NCBI GenBank assembly: GCA_012719555.1
Contig: JAAYAE010000111.1
Span: 1 to 25,384, forward strand
Direction of reading: 5' to 3'
DNA: 25,384 bases
Origin: Acholeplasmataceae bacterium
GTDB taxonomy: Bacteria; Bacillota; Negativicutes; Acidaminococcales; Acidaminococcaceae
How positions within the stretch are numbered: the first letter of the stretch is position 1; the number at the start of each line of letters is the position of its first letter. Below are positions 15,132 to 23,016 of the stretch, one piece after another. Below the pieces are notes generated by a model. The model was not told where the DNA came from and ran no database searches. It worked only from the letters and a program-made list of their open reading frames with translations. The translations under genes were made by a program, and so were the position numbers.

Positions 15132-16250
15132 ATGAATCAGGACGAACACATCGATGAAATGTGGCAACAATTTCACTCTATTCCGGAACCTGCTTTTAAA
15201 GAAGTTAAAACTGCTGCTTTAGCTGCAAAAATCCTGCAACAAGCCGGTTATGAGGTAACTTCAGGGGTTGGCGGTACCGGTGTAATTGGTATCCTAGATA
15301 GCCATGAACCAGGTCCTGTTGTTGGGCTGCGCTCTGACATGGATTGCTTAATATTCACAGAAAATTACAAAGAAATTGGTATACACGCCTGCGGTCATGA
15401 TGCTCATATGTCTATTGTTTTAACTGTAGCCGAAATGCTGGCAAAAAATGGTATTAAATCCGGCAAAGTAAAAATTGTAATGCAACCTGCCGAAGAAATT
15501 GGGCGTGGCGCCAGAACGCTTCTATCCACAGGAGTTATTGATGATATTGACTATCTTCTAGGCCTTCATCTTATGCCAAAAGAATTAGCGGCTTCAGGCC
15601 AGATAGTAGCTCAGATACATTGGACTGCCTGCACACTGCTAGAGGCAGAAATTTCGGGACAGACTGCTCATGGTTCCATGCCTAATTTAGGCATTAACGC
15701 CATTGATATTGGTTGCTCTATTATTAATACTATTAACGCCATCCACATGAATCCTTTGGAAAGTTGGAGTGTAAAACCTACCCGTTTTCAAACAGGGGAA
15801 GGCGCGCTTAATGCCATATGTGATTCCGCTACCTTAGGCTTTGATTTGCGAACTACCAAAAATTCAGAAATGGAAATACTAAAAGCTAAAGTGTTTAATA
15901 TTGTGAAAAAAACTTCCGAACTTTATGGTGCCCAAGCAAAAATTAAATTGGTTGGTTCCTGTCCCGGTTCTGAAGATGATTTAGACATTTTAGAATTAAT
16001 AAAAACAGCTATTATTGCAGAGGTTGGTAGTACAGGCCTAATCCTTGAACGTACCACAACTGTCGGTGAAGATTTAAATTTTTATTATCAGTTCAGACCC
16101 AAACTAAAAACAGGTTTTATTGGATTAGGGTGTAATCTTACCCCAGGACTACACGACCGCAATATGCATTTTAATCACAAAGATTTAATCCATGGTGTAA
16201 ATGTTTTATACAGTCTTGTTAACAGTCTTTTAAAGTTTGAAAAAGAATAA
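15132..16250 (+). CDS. M20 family amidohydrolase (M20D-type metallo-hydrolase)
   Basis: The product is a probable zinc- or manganese-dependent hydrolase that removes acyl or amino-acyl groups from amino acid conjugates. The 372 residues follow the M20D plan: LRSDMDCL (66-73), the metal-binding HACGHDAHM (85-93, Cys87 and His89) and MQPAEE (117-122, Glu121 and Glu122). GLHLMP (His146) follows, then a lid domain containing GQTAHGSMPNLG, and a late His region (LHDRNMHFNH). Absence of a signal peptide makes it cytoplasmic. It could be AmhX-like, but M20D substrates are hard to predict. The start ATG at 15132 follows AAAGGGG. It is tightly linked to the NlpA-type lipoprotein and ends at a strong terminator shared with nupQ. 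Confidence 0.88.
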   Translation: MNQDEHIDEMWQQFHSIPEPAFKEVKTAALAAKILQQAGYEVTSGVGGTGVIGILDSHEPGPVVGLRSDMDCLIFTENYKEIGIHACGHDAHMSIVLTVAEMLAKNGIKSGKVKIVMQPAEEIGRGARTLLSTGVIDDIDYLLGLHLMPKELAASGQIVAQIHWTACTLLEAEISGQTAHGSMPNLGINAIDIGCSIINTINAIHMNPLESWSVKPTRFQTGEGALNAICDSATLGFDLRTTKNSEMEILKAKVFNIVKKTSELYGAQAKIKLVGSCPGSEDDLDILELIKTAIIAEVGSTGLILERTTTVGEDLNFYYQFRPKLKTGFIGLGCNLTPGLHDRNMHFNHKDLIHGVNVLYSLVNSLLKFEKE

Positions 16251-16254
16251 ATAA

Positions 16255-16290
16255 AAATACCGTGCACTTAACTTGTGCACGGTATTTTTT
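16255..16290. terminator. Bidirectional terminator between the M20 gene and nupQ
   Basis: A 13-pair stem, AAATACCGTGCAC (16255-16267) with GTGCACGGTATTT (16275-16287), closes a seven-base loop. T-runs flank it on both strands. The stop codon of nupQ (16289-16291) overlaps its edge, so the convergent genes share one compact terminator. Confidence 0.94.
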
Positions 16291-17218
16291 AACGTTCTTC
16301 GCGATCGTAGGGAACACCAAGGGATTGTGGAGCAGCCAGTCTTCCACCCCTTTTGATTAAAACTAAAATAAGCACTAAAATTGTGAAAATATATGGAAGC
16401 ATGTTTAAAATAAAAATTGAAACAGGTATACCAAGTACTTGCAAATGGAACCCCAAAGCATCTATGCCTCCAAAAAGGTAAGAACCAGCCAAAGCGCGCC
16501 AAGGATCCCACAAAGCAAAAATAACTAAAGCCACGGCAATCCACCCACGGCCTGCTGTCATATTTTCCAGCCAGCAAGGTGCATAGGCCAAAGAAAGGTA
16601 TGCTCCCCCCAAGCCCGCCAATGCTCCGCCTATAACAACGTATATATAGCGAAGCCCAAAAACATTAATACCGACAGCATCTAAAGCAGCCGGGTTTTCT
16701 CCTAAAGCACGTAAAAACAGTCCGGCTCTTGTTTTATATAAATAAAAAGCCGCCAATAATACTAGAGCATAGCTAAGATAAACTAAAGCGTCCTGCTTAA
16801 ATAAAACAGGCCCTATAATAGGTATCTTGCTCAAAAAAGGAATTGGTAATTTTTCAAAAGTTTGTTCCGGCCTCATACCAACATAGGCTTTACCCAAGTA
16901 ACTACTAAGGCCGGAGCCAAACAAGGCAAGGGCCAATCCGCTAACAACTTGGTTAGCTCTTAAAGTAATCGTTAAGTAAGCATGTATTAGCGCCATAAGT
17001 GCACCGGCAAACAAAGCAACGCCTACACCCAACCAAGGACTGTGAAAGGTTACTGAAGCCATAAATCCAGTAGCTGCACCGACTAGCATCATCCCATCAA
17101 CACCAAGATTAGTAATACCTGCACGCTCTGTAATTAACTCACCCAAAGCAGCAAATAATATAGGTGTTCCAGCCGTAATAGAAGCGGCTAAAATAGAAAT
17201 AAGCAAGGTCTCATTCAT
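16289..17218 (-). CDS. nupQ: Nucleoside ABC transporter permease, NupQ-type
   Basis: This is an inner-membrane subunit of a BmpA/NupOPQ nucleoside importer (BPD_transp_2 family). The 309 residues are mostly hydrophobic, with about eight to ten membrane segments. Early family motifs are GELITERAGITNLGVDGMML and ATGFMAS. The cytoplasmic coupling region contains RALGENPAALDAVGINV and is followed by GGALAGLGGAYLSL. The C-terminus is short, basic and cytoplasmic. The ATG at 17218 lies inside the end of nupP, overlapping by 8 bases, with AAGGAAGG upstream. It is the last gene of bmpA-nupO-nupP-nupQ. The nup symbols are assigned by analogy with B. subtilis; the actual nucleoside spectrum is unknown. 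Confidence 0.88.
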   Translation of the reverse strand: MNETLLISILAASITAGTPILFAALGELITERAGITNLGVDGMMLVGAATGFMASVTFHSPWLGVGVALFAGALMALIHAYLTITLRANQVVSGLALALFGSGLSSYLGKAYVGMRPEQTFEKLPIPFLSKIPIIGPVLFKQDALVYLSYALVLLAAFYLYKTRAGLFLRALGENPAALDAVGINVFGLRYIYVVIGGALAGLGGAYLSLAYAPCWLENMTAGRGWIAVALVIFALWDPWRALAGSYLFGGIDALGFHLQVLGIPVSIFILNMLPYIFTILVLILVLIKRGGRLAAPQSLGVPYDREER

Positions 17219-18287
17219 TTTTTTCGCCTTCCTTACTACTAGTAAATTTTATTTCATATTTAGTCAAAATTTCTGACCCAACCACAAAGAATAACATTGC
17301 CCCTTGTAGCATAGTTGCCGTTGCAGAGGGCATACCCATAGTCTGTAACATAAAACCACCTACATGAATAATTGCGAATAAAAAAGCTACCCCAATGATG
17401 GCAATAGGATGTAATCTAGCTAACCAAGCAACAATAATTGCGGTATACCCATAGCCCGGGCTTATACCTGGCTGTAATTTACCTACTACGACACTTACTT
17501 CTACCATTCCAGCTATACCACAAAGCGCACCTGATATAAACATTGTCAATAAAACATTGCTTTTAATATTGATTCCTGCATAACGAGCTGCCACTGGATT
17601 TGAGCCTATTACTAAAGTTTCATAGCCCCATTTGGACTTTTTGAAAATAATCCAAAGGACAGCGGCAATAAGCAACACGAAAAAAATACCATAGTGTACT
17701 CTTAAAGAGCCAAAAGTTGGTAACATTGCAGATTGCGGGAAAGCAGCTGTTAAAGGAAAGTTTTTACCATTGGGATCTCTCCAAGCACCATATACTAAAA
17801 AATCCACCCATAAAATACCTATGTAGTTCATCATCAAAGTGGAAATTATTTCATCCACCTGCCATTTTGTCTTAAACCAACCGGCAAGGAGTCCCCATAA
17901 TCCACCACCAAGAGCACCCATAATAATCATTGTCGGAATCATAAGCATAAAAGGTAAATTAGGGAAAGAAAGAGGAATCCAGGTTGCCGCGCAAGCACCC
18001 ATGTAGAACTGCCCTTCCGCTCCAATATTCCACAAATGCATACGGAAAGCTACCGCTATGCCAAGTCCACACAAGGCCAAAGGAATCATCTTGACAAAAG
18101 TTTCTGAAATTCCATATTCAGAACCCAAAGCACCTAAAAACATGGCAGAATAAACTTCGACAGGATCTCGACCTGTTAAAACAAAAAATATAGCACAAAA
18201 AAACAAGGACGCTAAAATAGCAACAATAGGAATTAGAGTCTGAGATACAAGATTGGGAGCTAAGCTTTTTTGTAACTTTATTCTCAT
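17211..18287 (-). CDS. nupP: Nucleoside ABC transporter permease, NupP-type
   Basis: This is the larger permease of the nucleoside importer. Its 358 residues carry an N-terminal membrane segment after a basic start (MRIKLQKSLAPNL), then multiple further segments. Family motifs include LWNIGAEGQFYMGA, VDEIISTLMMNYIG and the coupling segment VIGSNPVAARYAGINI. The block SGALCGIAGMVEV follows, then GYGYTAIIVAWLARLHP. The ATG overlaps the nupO stop as ATGA, a coupled pair, and GGGGGAG stands upstream. With NupQ it forms the heterodimeric channel energised by the NupO ATPase. Assignment to the NupP role rests on length, gene order and the GAEGQ motif region. Confidence 0.88.
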   Translation of the reverse strand: MRIKLQKSLAPNLVSQTLIPIVAILASLFFCAIFFVLTGRDPVEVYSAMFLGALGSEYGISETFVKMIPLALCGLGIAVAFRMHLWNIGAEGQFYMGACAATWIPLSFPNLPFMLMIPTMIIMGALGGGLWGLLAGWFKTKWQVDEIISTLMMNYIGILWVDFLVYGAWRDPNGKNFPLTAAFPQSAMLPTFGSLRVHYGIFFVLLIAAVLWIIFKKSKWGYETLVIGSNPVAARYAGINIKSNVLLTMFISGALCGIAGMVEVSVVVGKLQPGISPGYGYTAIIVAWLARLHPIAIIGVAFLFAIIHVGGFMLQTMGMPSATATMLQGAMLFFVVGSEILTKYEIKFTSSKEGEKNE

Positions 18288-19816
18288 ACACTCTCCCCCT
18301 TGTCTTCTACTACCCCTGCCATTAATGAACCAACTCGCTCCATGTCCAGATCTTTAATCAGAAATTCTCCTAGAATTTTGCCACTAAAAATAACTCCCAC
18401 TCTATCTGAAAGTTCGGCAATCTCTTCTAGTTCTTCAGAAACAAGGATAATTGCTGTGTTGGCTTCTTTAAGTTGCAGTAACAATTTGTGAACTGATTCA
18501 ATTGCACCAATATCTAATCCTCGCACAGGATATAAAACTATCATGAGTTTGGGTTTAGAAGCAATTTCACGCCCTAACAACAATTTTTGCAAGTTACCGC
18601 CACTCATCATTTTAACAGGTTGGAAAATTGAACCCATGCGTACGTCAAATTTTTCAACTATAGCTTTAGTAGCCGCTACCGCCGCCTGTTCTTTTATCCA
18701 CCAGCCTTGTGAATATTTTGGCTTATCATATTCTTTTAATATTACGTTTTCACAAGAATTTAAGCTTGGCACTAAGCCCATGCCCAATCTGTCTTCCGGC
18801 ACATAGCTAATTCCCCGCTCAATCATATTTTTAGGGGACATCCCCGTAATTTCTTCGCCATAAAATTTGATGTTACCACTCTTTACCGGTCTTAAGCCTG
18901 CCAAAACTTCTGCTAATTCTCGTTGCCCATTTCCGGAAACTCCTGCAATACCATAGATTTCTCCTGCTCTGACCTTTAATGACAGCCCATTGAGACCAAG
19001 TGTACCCACATCATTCAATGCGGAAATATCATCTATTTCCAAAACAGTTTCTCCTAATGCTTCTCCCTTTGTTCCACTTTGCGCTACGCTAATTTTCCTA
19101 CCTATCATCATCTCAATCAAACCATAGCGATTAGTGTCATTACGATCAAAACAACCAGCTACCTTACCTGCTCGCAAAACAGTAATTTTGTCCGCAAGTT
19201 CTAAAACTTCATTTAATTTATGTGAAATAAAAACTACTGCACATCCATCATTTGCCATTTTTCTCAAATTAAGGAAGAGTTCTTTGGTTTCTTGTGGTGT
19301 CAAAACAGCAGTAGGCTCATCCAAAATTAATACTTTGGAATTGCGATAAAGCATTCTGAGAATCTCAACTCTTTGCTTTTCACCTACCGATAGCTGCCAA
19401 ACATAACTCCTTGGATTTACGCTCATACCATACTTTTCGCCTAATTTTTCAATATCCTCAACAACTTCTTCTTGTGACAAAAGGAATGAATTAGATGACT
19501 GGCTCAAAGCAATATTTTCTGCCACAGTAAACGATTCTATAAGTTTGAAATGTTGATGTACCATGCCAATACCGCTATCAATGGCATCTCTTGGAGATGC
19601 AAATTTCTTTTCTTCGCCACATACACTAATAAAACCCTCTGTAGGGCGATATAAACCTGTCAGTATGCTCATTAAAGTTGTTTTCCCTGATCCATTTTCG
19701 CCTAATAAAGCATGTATCTGTCCTGAATGCAAATCAAGATTAATTTGATCATTGGCAGTAACTCCCGGAAAACGTTTTACAATATTGCGCATGCTAATTA
19801 AAGGTATCCCTGCCAT
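18284..19816 (-). CDS. nupO: Nucleoside ABC transporter ATPase, NupO-type (two nucleotide-binding domains)
   Basis: This is the tandem ATPase that powers the importer. The 510 residues contain two ABC domains. Domain 1 has Walker A GENGSGKT (39-46), signature LSVGEKQR (142-149), Walker B VLILDEPTA and an intact ISHK switch. Domain 2 has GVSGNGQR (292-299) without the Walker A lysine, signature MSGGNLQK (404-411) and a Walker B region LMIVLYPVRGLD lacking the usual acidic pair. One catalytic and one degenerate domain is normal for the sugar/nucleoside-type ATPases. I preferred ATG 19816 over 19822 because AAGGAG is eight bases before the former and only two before the latter. A hairpin separates it from bmpA. 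Confidence 0.9.
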   Translation of the reverse strand: MAGIPLISMRNIVKRFPGVTANDQINLDLHSGQIHALLGENGSGKTTLMSILTGLYRPTEGFISVCGEEKKFASPRDAIDSGIGMVHQHFKLIESFTVAENIALSQSSNSFLLSQEEVVEDIEKLGEKYGMSVNPRSYVWQLSVGEKQRVEILRMLYRNSKVLILDEPTAVLTPQETKELFLNLRKMANDGCAVVFISHKLNEVLELADKITVLRAGKVAGCFDRNDTNRYGLIEMMIGRKISVAQSGTKGEALGETVLEIDDISALNDVGTLGLNGLSLKVRAGEIYGIAGVSGNGQRELAEVLAGLRPVKSGNIKFYGEEITGMSPKNMIERGISYVPEDRLGMGLVPSLNSCENVILKEYDKPKYSQGWWIKEQAAVAATKAIVEKFDVRMGSIFQPVKMMSGGNLQKLLLGREIASKPKLMIVLYPVRGLDIGAIESVHKLLLQLKEANTAIILVSEELEEIAELSDRVGVIFSGKILGEFLIKDLDMERVGSLMAGVVEDKGESV

Positions 19817-19844
19817 AATCATCTCTCCTTAACACCTTAAATGA

Positions 19845-19879
19845 CATAGGAATCGACAACTGTATTGCCGATTCCTATG
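19845..19879. promoter_or_regulatory. Stem-loop between bmpA and nupO
   Basis: CATAGGAATCG (19845-19855) pairs perfectly with CGATTCCTATG (19869-19879), and CAA/TTG can continue inside. There is no T-run on the minus strand. Hairpins after binding-protein genes commonly protect the upstream mRNA, so the binding protein is made in excess. That role is inferred here. Confidence 0.65.
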
Positions 19880-19894
19880 ACCTCATTTTAAATA

Positions 19895-20998
19895 TTATTT
19901 GCTAATATAGCCGTCTACGCCTTCTACAAACCAATCAATTTTGAGAAGATCAGCATCTGACATTATTTGTCCTTGTTCTACACGTACTTTACCATCTTGG
20001 TCCTTAATAGGGCCGGCAAACGGATTTAACTTACCACTAATAATATCTTGCTTAGCTTGATTAACAAGAGTTCTCGTAGCCTCTGGAACCATGGGTCCAT
20101 AGGGAGCAATATCTACTACATTATCTTTCATAGAACCCCAATAAGCGCCACTCTTCCAAGTACCTGCTTGAACTTCTTTGATAACCTTTTCATAATAAGG
20201 GCCCCAATTCCAAATAGCAGAAGTCAGAACAGCCTTAGGAGCAGCTTTGCTCATGTCCATGTTATAACCGATACTCCATTTACCACGTTCTTCAGCTGCC
20301 AATTGTGGCCCAACAGTATCTTGATGCTGAGTAATAACATCAGCACCTGCATCTATTAAAGTTAATGCAGCTTGTTTTTCTTTAGCAGGATCATACCAAG
20401 TATTTGACCAAATAACCTTTACTATGGCTTTAGGATTAACTGCTTTTACACCAAGAGTAAAAGCATCAATACCACGAACAACTTCAGGAATAGGAAATGC
20501 CGCTACATATCCAATAATATTACTTTGTGTTTGTTTTCCTGCAACCATACCGGTCAAATAACGTGCTTGATAAATTCTTCCGAAGTAATTTCCCATATTG
20601 CTTGCAGTCTTATAACCTGAGCAGTGCATGAAAATTGTATCCGGATATTTTTTTGCCACGTTTACCATAGAATCCATATAACCAAAGCTAGTTGCAAAAA
20701 TTACTTTATTTCCCTGAGAGGCTAATTGCGTAATAACACGCTCAGCATCAGCACCATCGCCAACATTCTCTACATATGATGCCTCTACATTCTTGTTGTC
20801 TTTCAACAATGCTAAACGGCCATTGCTATGTGCATTAGTCCAACCACCATCATTAATTGAGCCATTATGTACAAAAGCTACCTTGGTTTTACCACCCTTG
20901 TCAGTATCTTTCTTGCCGCTACCACAACCAGCTACTGCTAAACTGCCGACCAACAAACAACTTAACAAAACTCTTTCCCACTTAGAAAACATACACAT
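19895..20998 (-). CDS. bmpA: BmpA-family nucleoside-binding lipoprotein
   Basis: This is the membrane-anchored substrate-binding protein of the nucleoside importer (BMP/PnrA family). The 367 residues begin with a short basic region, a hydrophobic stretch and the lipobox LAVAGC, with Cys25 as the anchor. A Gly/Lys-rich linker and the mature domain follow, with VAFVHNGSINDGGWTNAHSNG near its start. Further family blocks are the GYVAAFPIPEVVRGIDAF segment and GADVITQHQDT. The ATG at 20998 has AAGGA about five bases upstream, and a second ATG lies two codons later. The gene heads the operon bmpA-nupO-nupP-nupQ and has a plausible promoter at 21052-21080. Purine nucleosides are the usual ligands of the family, but the ligand here is not proven by sequence. 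Confidence 0.92.
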   Translation of the reverse strand: MCMFSKWERVLLSCLLVGSLAVAGCGSGKKDTDKGGKTKVAFVHNGSINDGGWTNAHSNGRLALLKDNKNVEASYVENVGDGADAERVITQLASQGNKVIFATSFGYMDSMVNVAKKYPDTIFMHCSGYKTASNMGNYFGRIYQARYLTGMVAGKQTQSNIIGYVAAFPIPEVVRGIDAFTLGVKAVNPKAIVKVIWSNTWYDPAKEKQAALTLIDAGADVITQHQDTVGPQLAAEERGKWSIGYNMDMSKAAPKAVLTSAIWNWGPYYEKVIKEVQAGTWKSGAYWGSMKDNVVDIAPYGPMVPEATRTLVNQAKQDIISGKLNPFAGPIKDQDGKVRVEQGQIMSDADLLKIDWFVEGVDGYISK

Positions 20999-21006
20999 AC
21001 ACTTCC

Positions 21007-21191
21007 TTAGCTCAAATTTTTTCGCTACCGCGTTAATTTCAGATACACTATATTATACCTCAAACAATCCCGTTGCTCAATCAATATTTTTGGCGTTACT
21101 TCTTTAAGGGTAACGTGGTATATACTAGGCTGCTAGCCCTCTATTCCTCATTGCTCCGTTTTTATTAAGGAAAAATTTTAATTTGAGCTAA
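21007..21191. repeat. Long-range 12-bp inverted repeat in front of bmpA
   Basis: TTAGCTCAAATT (21007-21018) and AATTTGAGCTAA (21180-21191) are perfect inverted copies, 161 bases apart. The left arm touches the bmpA ribosome binding site. Between them lie the bmpA promoter and a CGTTAC/GTAACG hairpin at 21094-21115. No coding frame is credible. If the repeat core is taken as nine bases, both ends are flanked by TA. A small non-autonomous element or an RNA closing stem are both possible; neither is shown. Confidence 0.5.
21052..21080 (-). promoter_or_regulatory. Promoter of the bmpA-nupOPQ operon
   Basis: On the minus strand, TTGAGC (21075-21080), a 17-base spacer and a perfect TATAAT (21052-21057). 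It gives a leader of about 45 bases before the bmpA ATG. It lies inside the 12-bp inverted repeat. Confidence 0.7.
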
Positions 21192-21216
21192 AGTATAATT
21201 GTAAATATTGTAACAT

Positions 21217-21269
21217 TATAAAACAAAACACCTTACCTAAAATTAATTGGCAAGGTGTTTTGTTTTATA
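21217..21269 (-). terminator. Terminator of the ABC-F gene
   Basis: An 18-pair perfect stem (21217-21234 with 21252-21269) surrounds a 17-base loop and includes the stop codon of the ABC-F gene. The minus-strand 3' arm is T-rich (GTGTTTTGTTTTATA). The stem is A/T rich but long. Confidence 0.8.
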
Positions 21270-22881
21270 TAGCGCCTAATTCCTGGCGCAGCTTCTTAAT
21301 ATCTTCATTTTCCAAATATTCATCATAAGTATACTTGCGATCCAAACAACCATTTGGGGTCATCTCTATCACGCGATTACAAACAGTTGAGAGAAGTTGA
21401 TGATCATTAGAACGCAAAAGCAGAGTTCCCTTCAAATCAACCAATCCATTATTCAGTGATGTAATAGACTCCAAATCCAAATGATTTGTAGGCTCATCCA
21501 TCAGCAAAACATTGGCCCCGGAAAGCATCATTTTGGCGAACATACAACGCACCTTTTCTCCACCGGAAAGTACGTTAGCTTCTTTTTGTGTTTCTTCACC
21601 GGCAAATAACATACGTCCTAAAAATCCGCGCAAGAAAGTCTCTTCCGGATCTTTGGAATATTGTCTTAACCAATCAACCAAATTGTCGCTAGTGGCAAAA
21701 TACTTGCCGTTGTCCTTGGGCAAATAGGCTTGAGTAGTAGTTATACCCCATTTTAATTCCCCTGTATCAGGTTCCATTTCTCCCATAAGTATTTGCATAA
21801 GAGCTGTTTGTGCTTGCCCATTGCCACCAATAAGAGCTACTTTGTCACCTTTTTCCAAACTAAAAGTTAAGTCTTTAAAAAGAACTTCGCCATCTAAAGT
21901 TTTGGATAAATCAGTTACAGTTAGAATATCGTCCCCAGCTTCGCGATCAGGTTTAAAGTTGATATATGGATAGCGTCTGGTAGATGGTCTAATGTCATCA
22001 AGTTCAATTTTGTCCAAAAGTTTTTTACGCGAAGTAGCTTGCTTTGATTTGGAAGCATTCGCACTAAAACGTTGCACAAAAGTTTGCAATTCTTTTATTT
22101 TATCTTCTTTTTTCTTATTAGCATCTCTAGCCATTTGCAAAGCCATTTGACTTGACTCTTGCCAAAAATCATAGTTGCCAAAGAAAATACGTACATTACC
22201 AAAATCGAAATCGGCAATATGAGTACAAACTTGGTTTAAGAAATGACGATCATGAGAAACAACTAATACAATGTTAGGGAAAGACGCTAAAAAGTCTTCT
22301 AACCACTTAACAGAATCGTAATCCAGATTATTTGTAGGTTCATCCAAAAGCAGAATATCAGGTGTTCCAAATAAAGCTTGGGCTAAAAGTACACGGACTT
22401 TTTCTTTTCCGCTTAGCTCACTCATTTTCTTTTCGTGCAGCTCCGGTGCAACACCTAAGCCTGCCAGAAGACGCGCTGCTTCAGTTTCTGCATCCCAGCC
22501 ATTTAGCTCGGCAAAATCTGCTTCCAGTTCGGAAGCACGTATACCGTCAGCATCGCTAAAATCCTCTTTAGCATAAAGCTCATCTTTTTCTACCATAATG
22601 TCATAAAGCTTCTTGTGTCCCATTATGACGGTTTTAAGTACTTCAAATTCATCATAAACATAGTGATCCTGTTGAAGAACAGCAAGGCGTTGTCCCTTAT
22701 CTATAACAACATCGCCTGAACTAGGCTCTACTTCACCGGCCAAAATTTTCAGAAAGGTAGATTTGCCAGCGCCATTTGCGCCAATCAATCCATAACAATT
22801 TCCTTCAGTGAATTTTAAATTAACATCCTCAAATAATACACGCTTGCCAAATCTTAAAGCTAACCCTTGGGTTAAAATCAT
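21265..22881 (-). CDS. ABC-F family ATPase (YkpA/YbiT type)
   Basis: The product is a soluble tandem ATPase with no membrane domain. ABC-F proteins act on the ribosome in translation or antibiotic protection, and the exact role of this subgroup is unsettled. The 538 residues show Walker A1 GANGAGKS (34-41), Walker B1 LLLDEPTNNLD and switch SHD (209-211). The charged inter-domain linker (about 240-300) follows, and the second signature LSGGEKVR (438-445) and Walker B2 LLMDEPTNHLD are intact. Signature 1 reads LSGKEK, Walker A2 reads GGNGQAQT with no lysine, and switch 2 reads SND. From memory, YkpA relatives also have a degenerate Walker A2, so this is probably a subgroup trait. The ATG at 22881 follows AAAGGAG by nine bases. 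The gene is monocistronic. Confidence 0.9.
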   Translation of the reverse strand: MILTQGLALRFGKRVLFEDVNLKFTEGNCYGLIGANGAGKSTFLKILAGEVEPSSGDVVIDKGQRLAVLQQDHYVYDEFEVLKTVIMGHKKLYDIMVEKDELYAKEDFSDADGIRASELEADFAELNGWDAETEAARLLAGLGVAPELHEKKMSELSGKEKVRVLLAQALFGTPDILLLDEPTNNLDYDSVKWLEDFLASFPNIVLVVSHDRHFLNQVCTHIADFDFGNVRIFFGNYDFWQESSQMALQMARDANKKKEDKIKELQTFVQRFSANASKSKQATSRKKLLDKIELDDIRPSTRRYPYINFKPDREAGDDILTVTDLSKTLDGEVLFKDLTFSLEKGDKVALIGGNGQAQTALMQILMGEMEPDTGELKWGITTTQAYLPKDNGKYFATSDNLVDWLRQYSKDPEETFLRGFLGRMLFAGEETQKEANVLSGGEKVRCMFAKMMLSGANVLLMDEPTNHLDLESITSLNNGLVDLKGTLLLRSNDHQLLSTVCNRVIEMTPNGCLDRKYTYDEYLENEDIKKLRQELGAI

Positions 22882-22915
22882 TACATAAATCTCCTTTGCT
22901 AAACAGATACTATGT

Positions 22916-22945
22916 ATCTTACCATAAATATTTGCCTACGTCTAA
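22916..22945 (-). promoter_or_regulatory. Probable promoter of the ABC-F gene
   Basis: On the minus strand, TTAGAC (22940-22945), 18 bases, TAAGAT (22916-22921), about 35 bases before the start codon. Both boxes depart from consensus, but the position between the nth terminator and the gene fits. Confidence 0.5.
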
Positions 22946-22958
22946 TCTTGTTTATAAA

Positions 22959-22998
22959 AGGAGTCTTGCAAAACCTGTAAAAGGCCAGCAAGACTCCT
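22959..22998 (-). terminator. Terminator after nth
   Basis: AGGAGTCTTGC (22959-22969 on the plus strand) and GCAAGACTCCT (22988-22998) form an 11-pair stem with an inner CCT/AGG pair. On the minus strand it is followed by TTTTAT. It ends the ACT-UPF0210-nth transcript, 19 bases after the nth stop codon. Confidence 0.85.
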
Positions 22999-23016
22999 CA
23001 TATTTTTTATACTTTT

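Noticed and set aside
21117..21145. Mini-ORF (ATG-AGG-AAT to TAG) on the minus strand upstream of bmpA, as a leader peptide
   Set aside because: The ribosome-binding-like GGAG is only two bases before the ATG, and no amino-acid run suggests attenuation.
21000..21216. Purine or other known riboswitch upstream of bmpA
   Set aside because: No match to purine, guanidine, ZTP, SAM or cobalamin core motifs could be seen on either strand. Only the inverted repeat, a hairpin and a promoter are supported.
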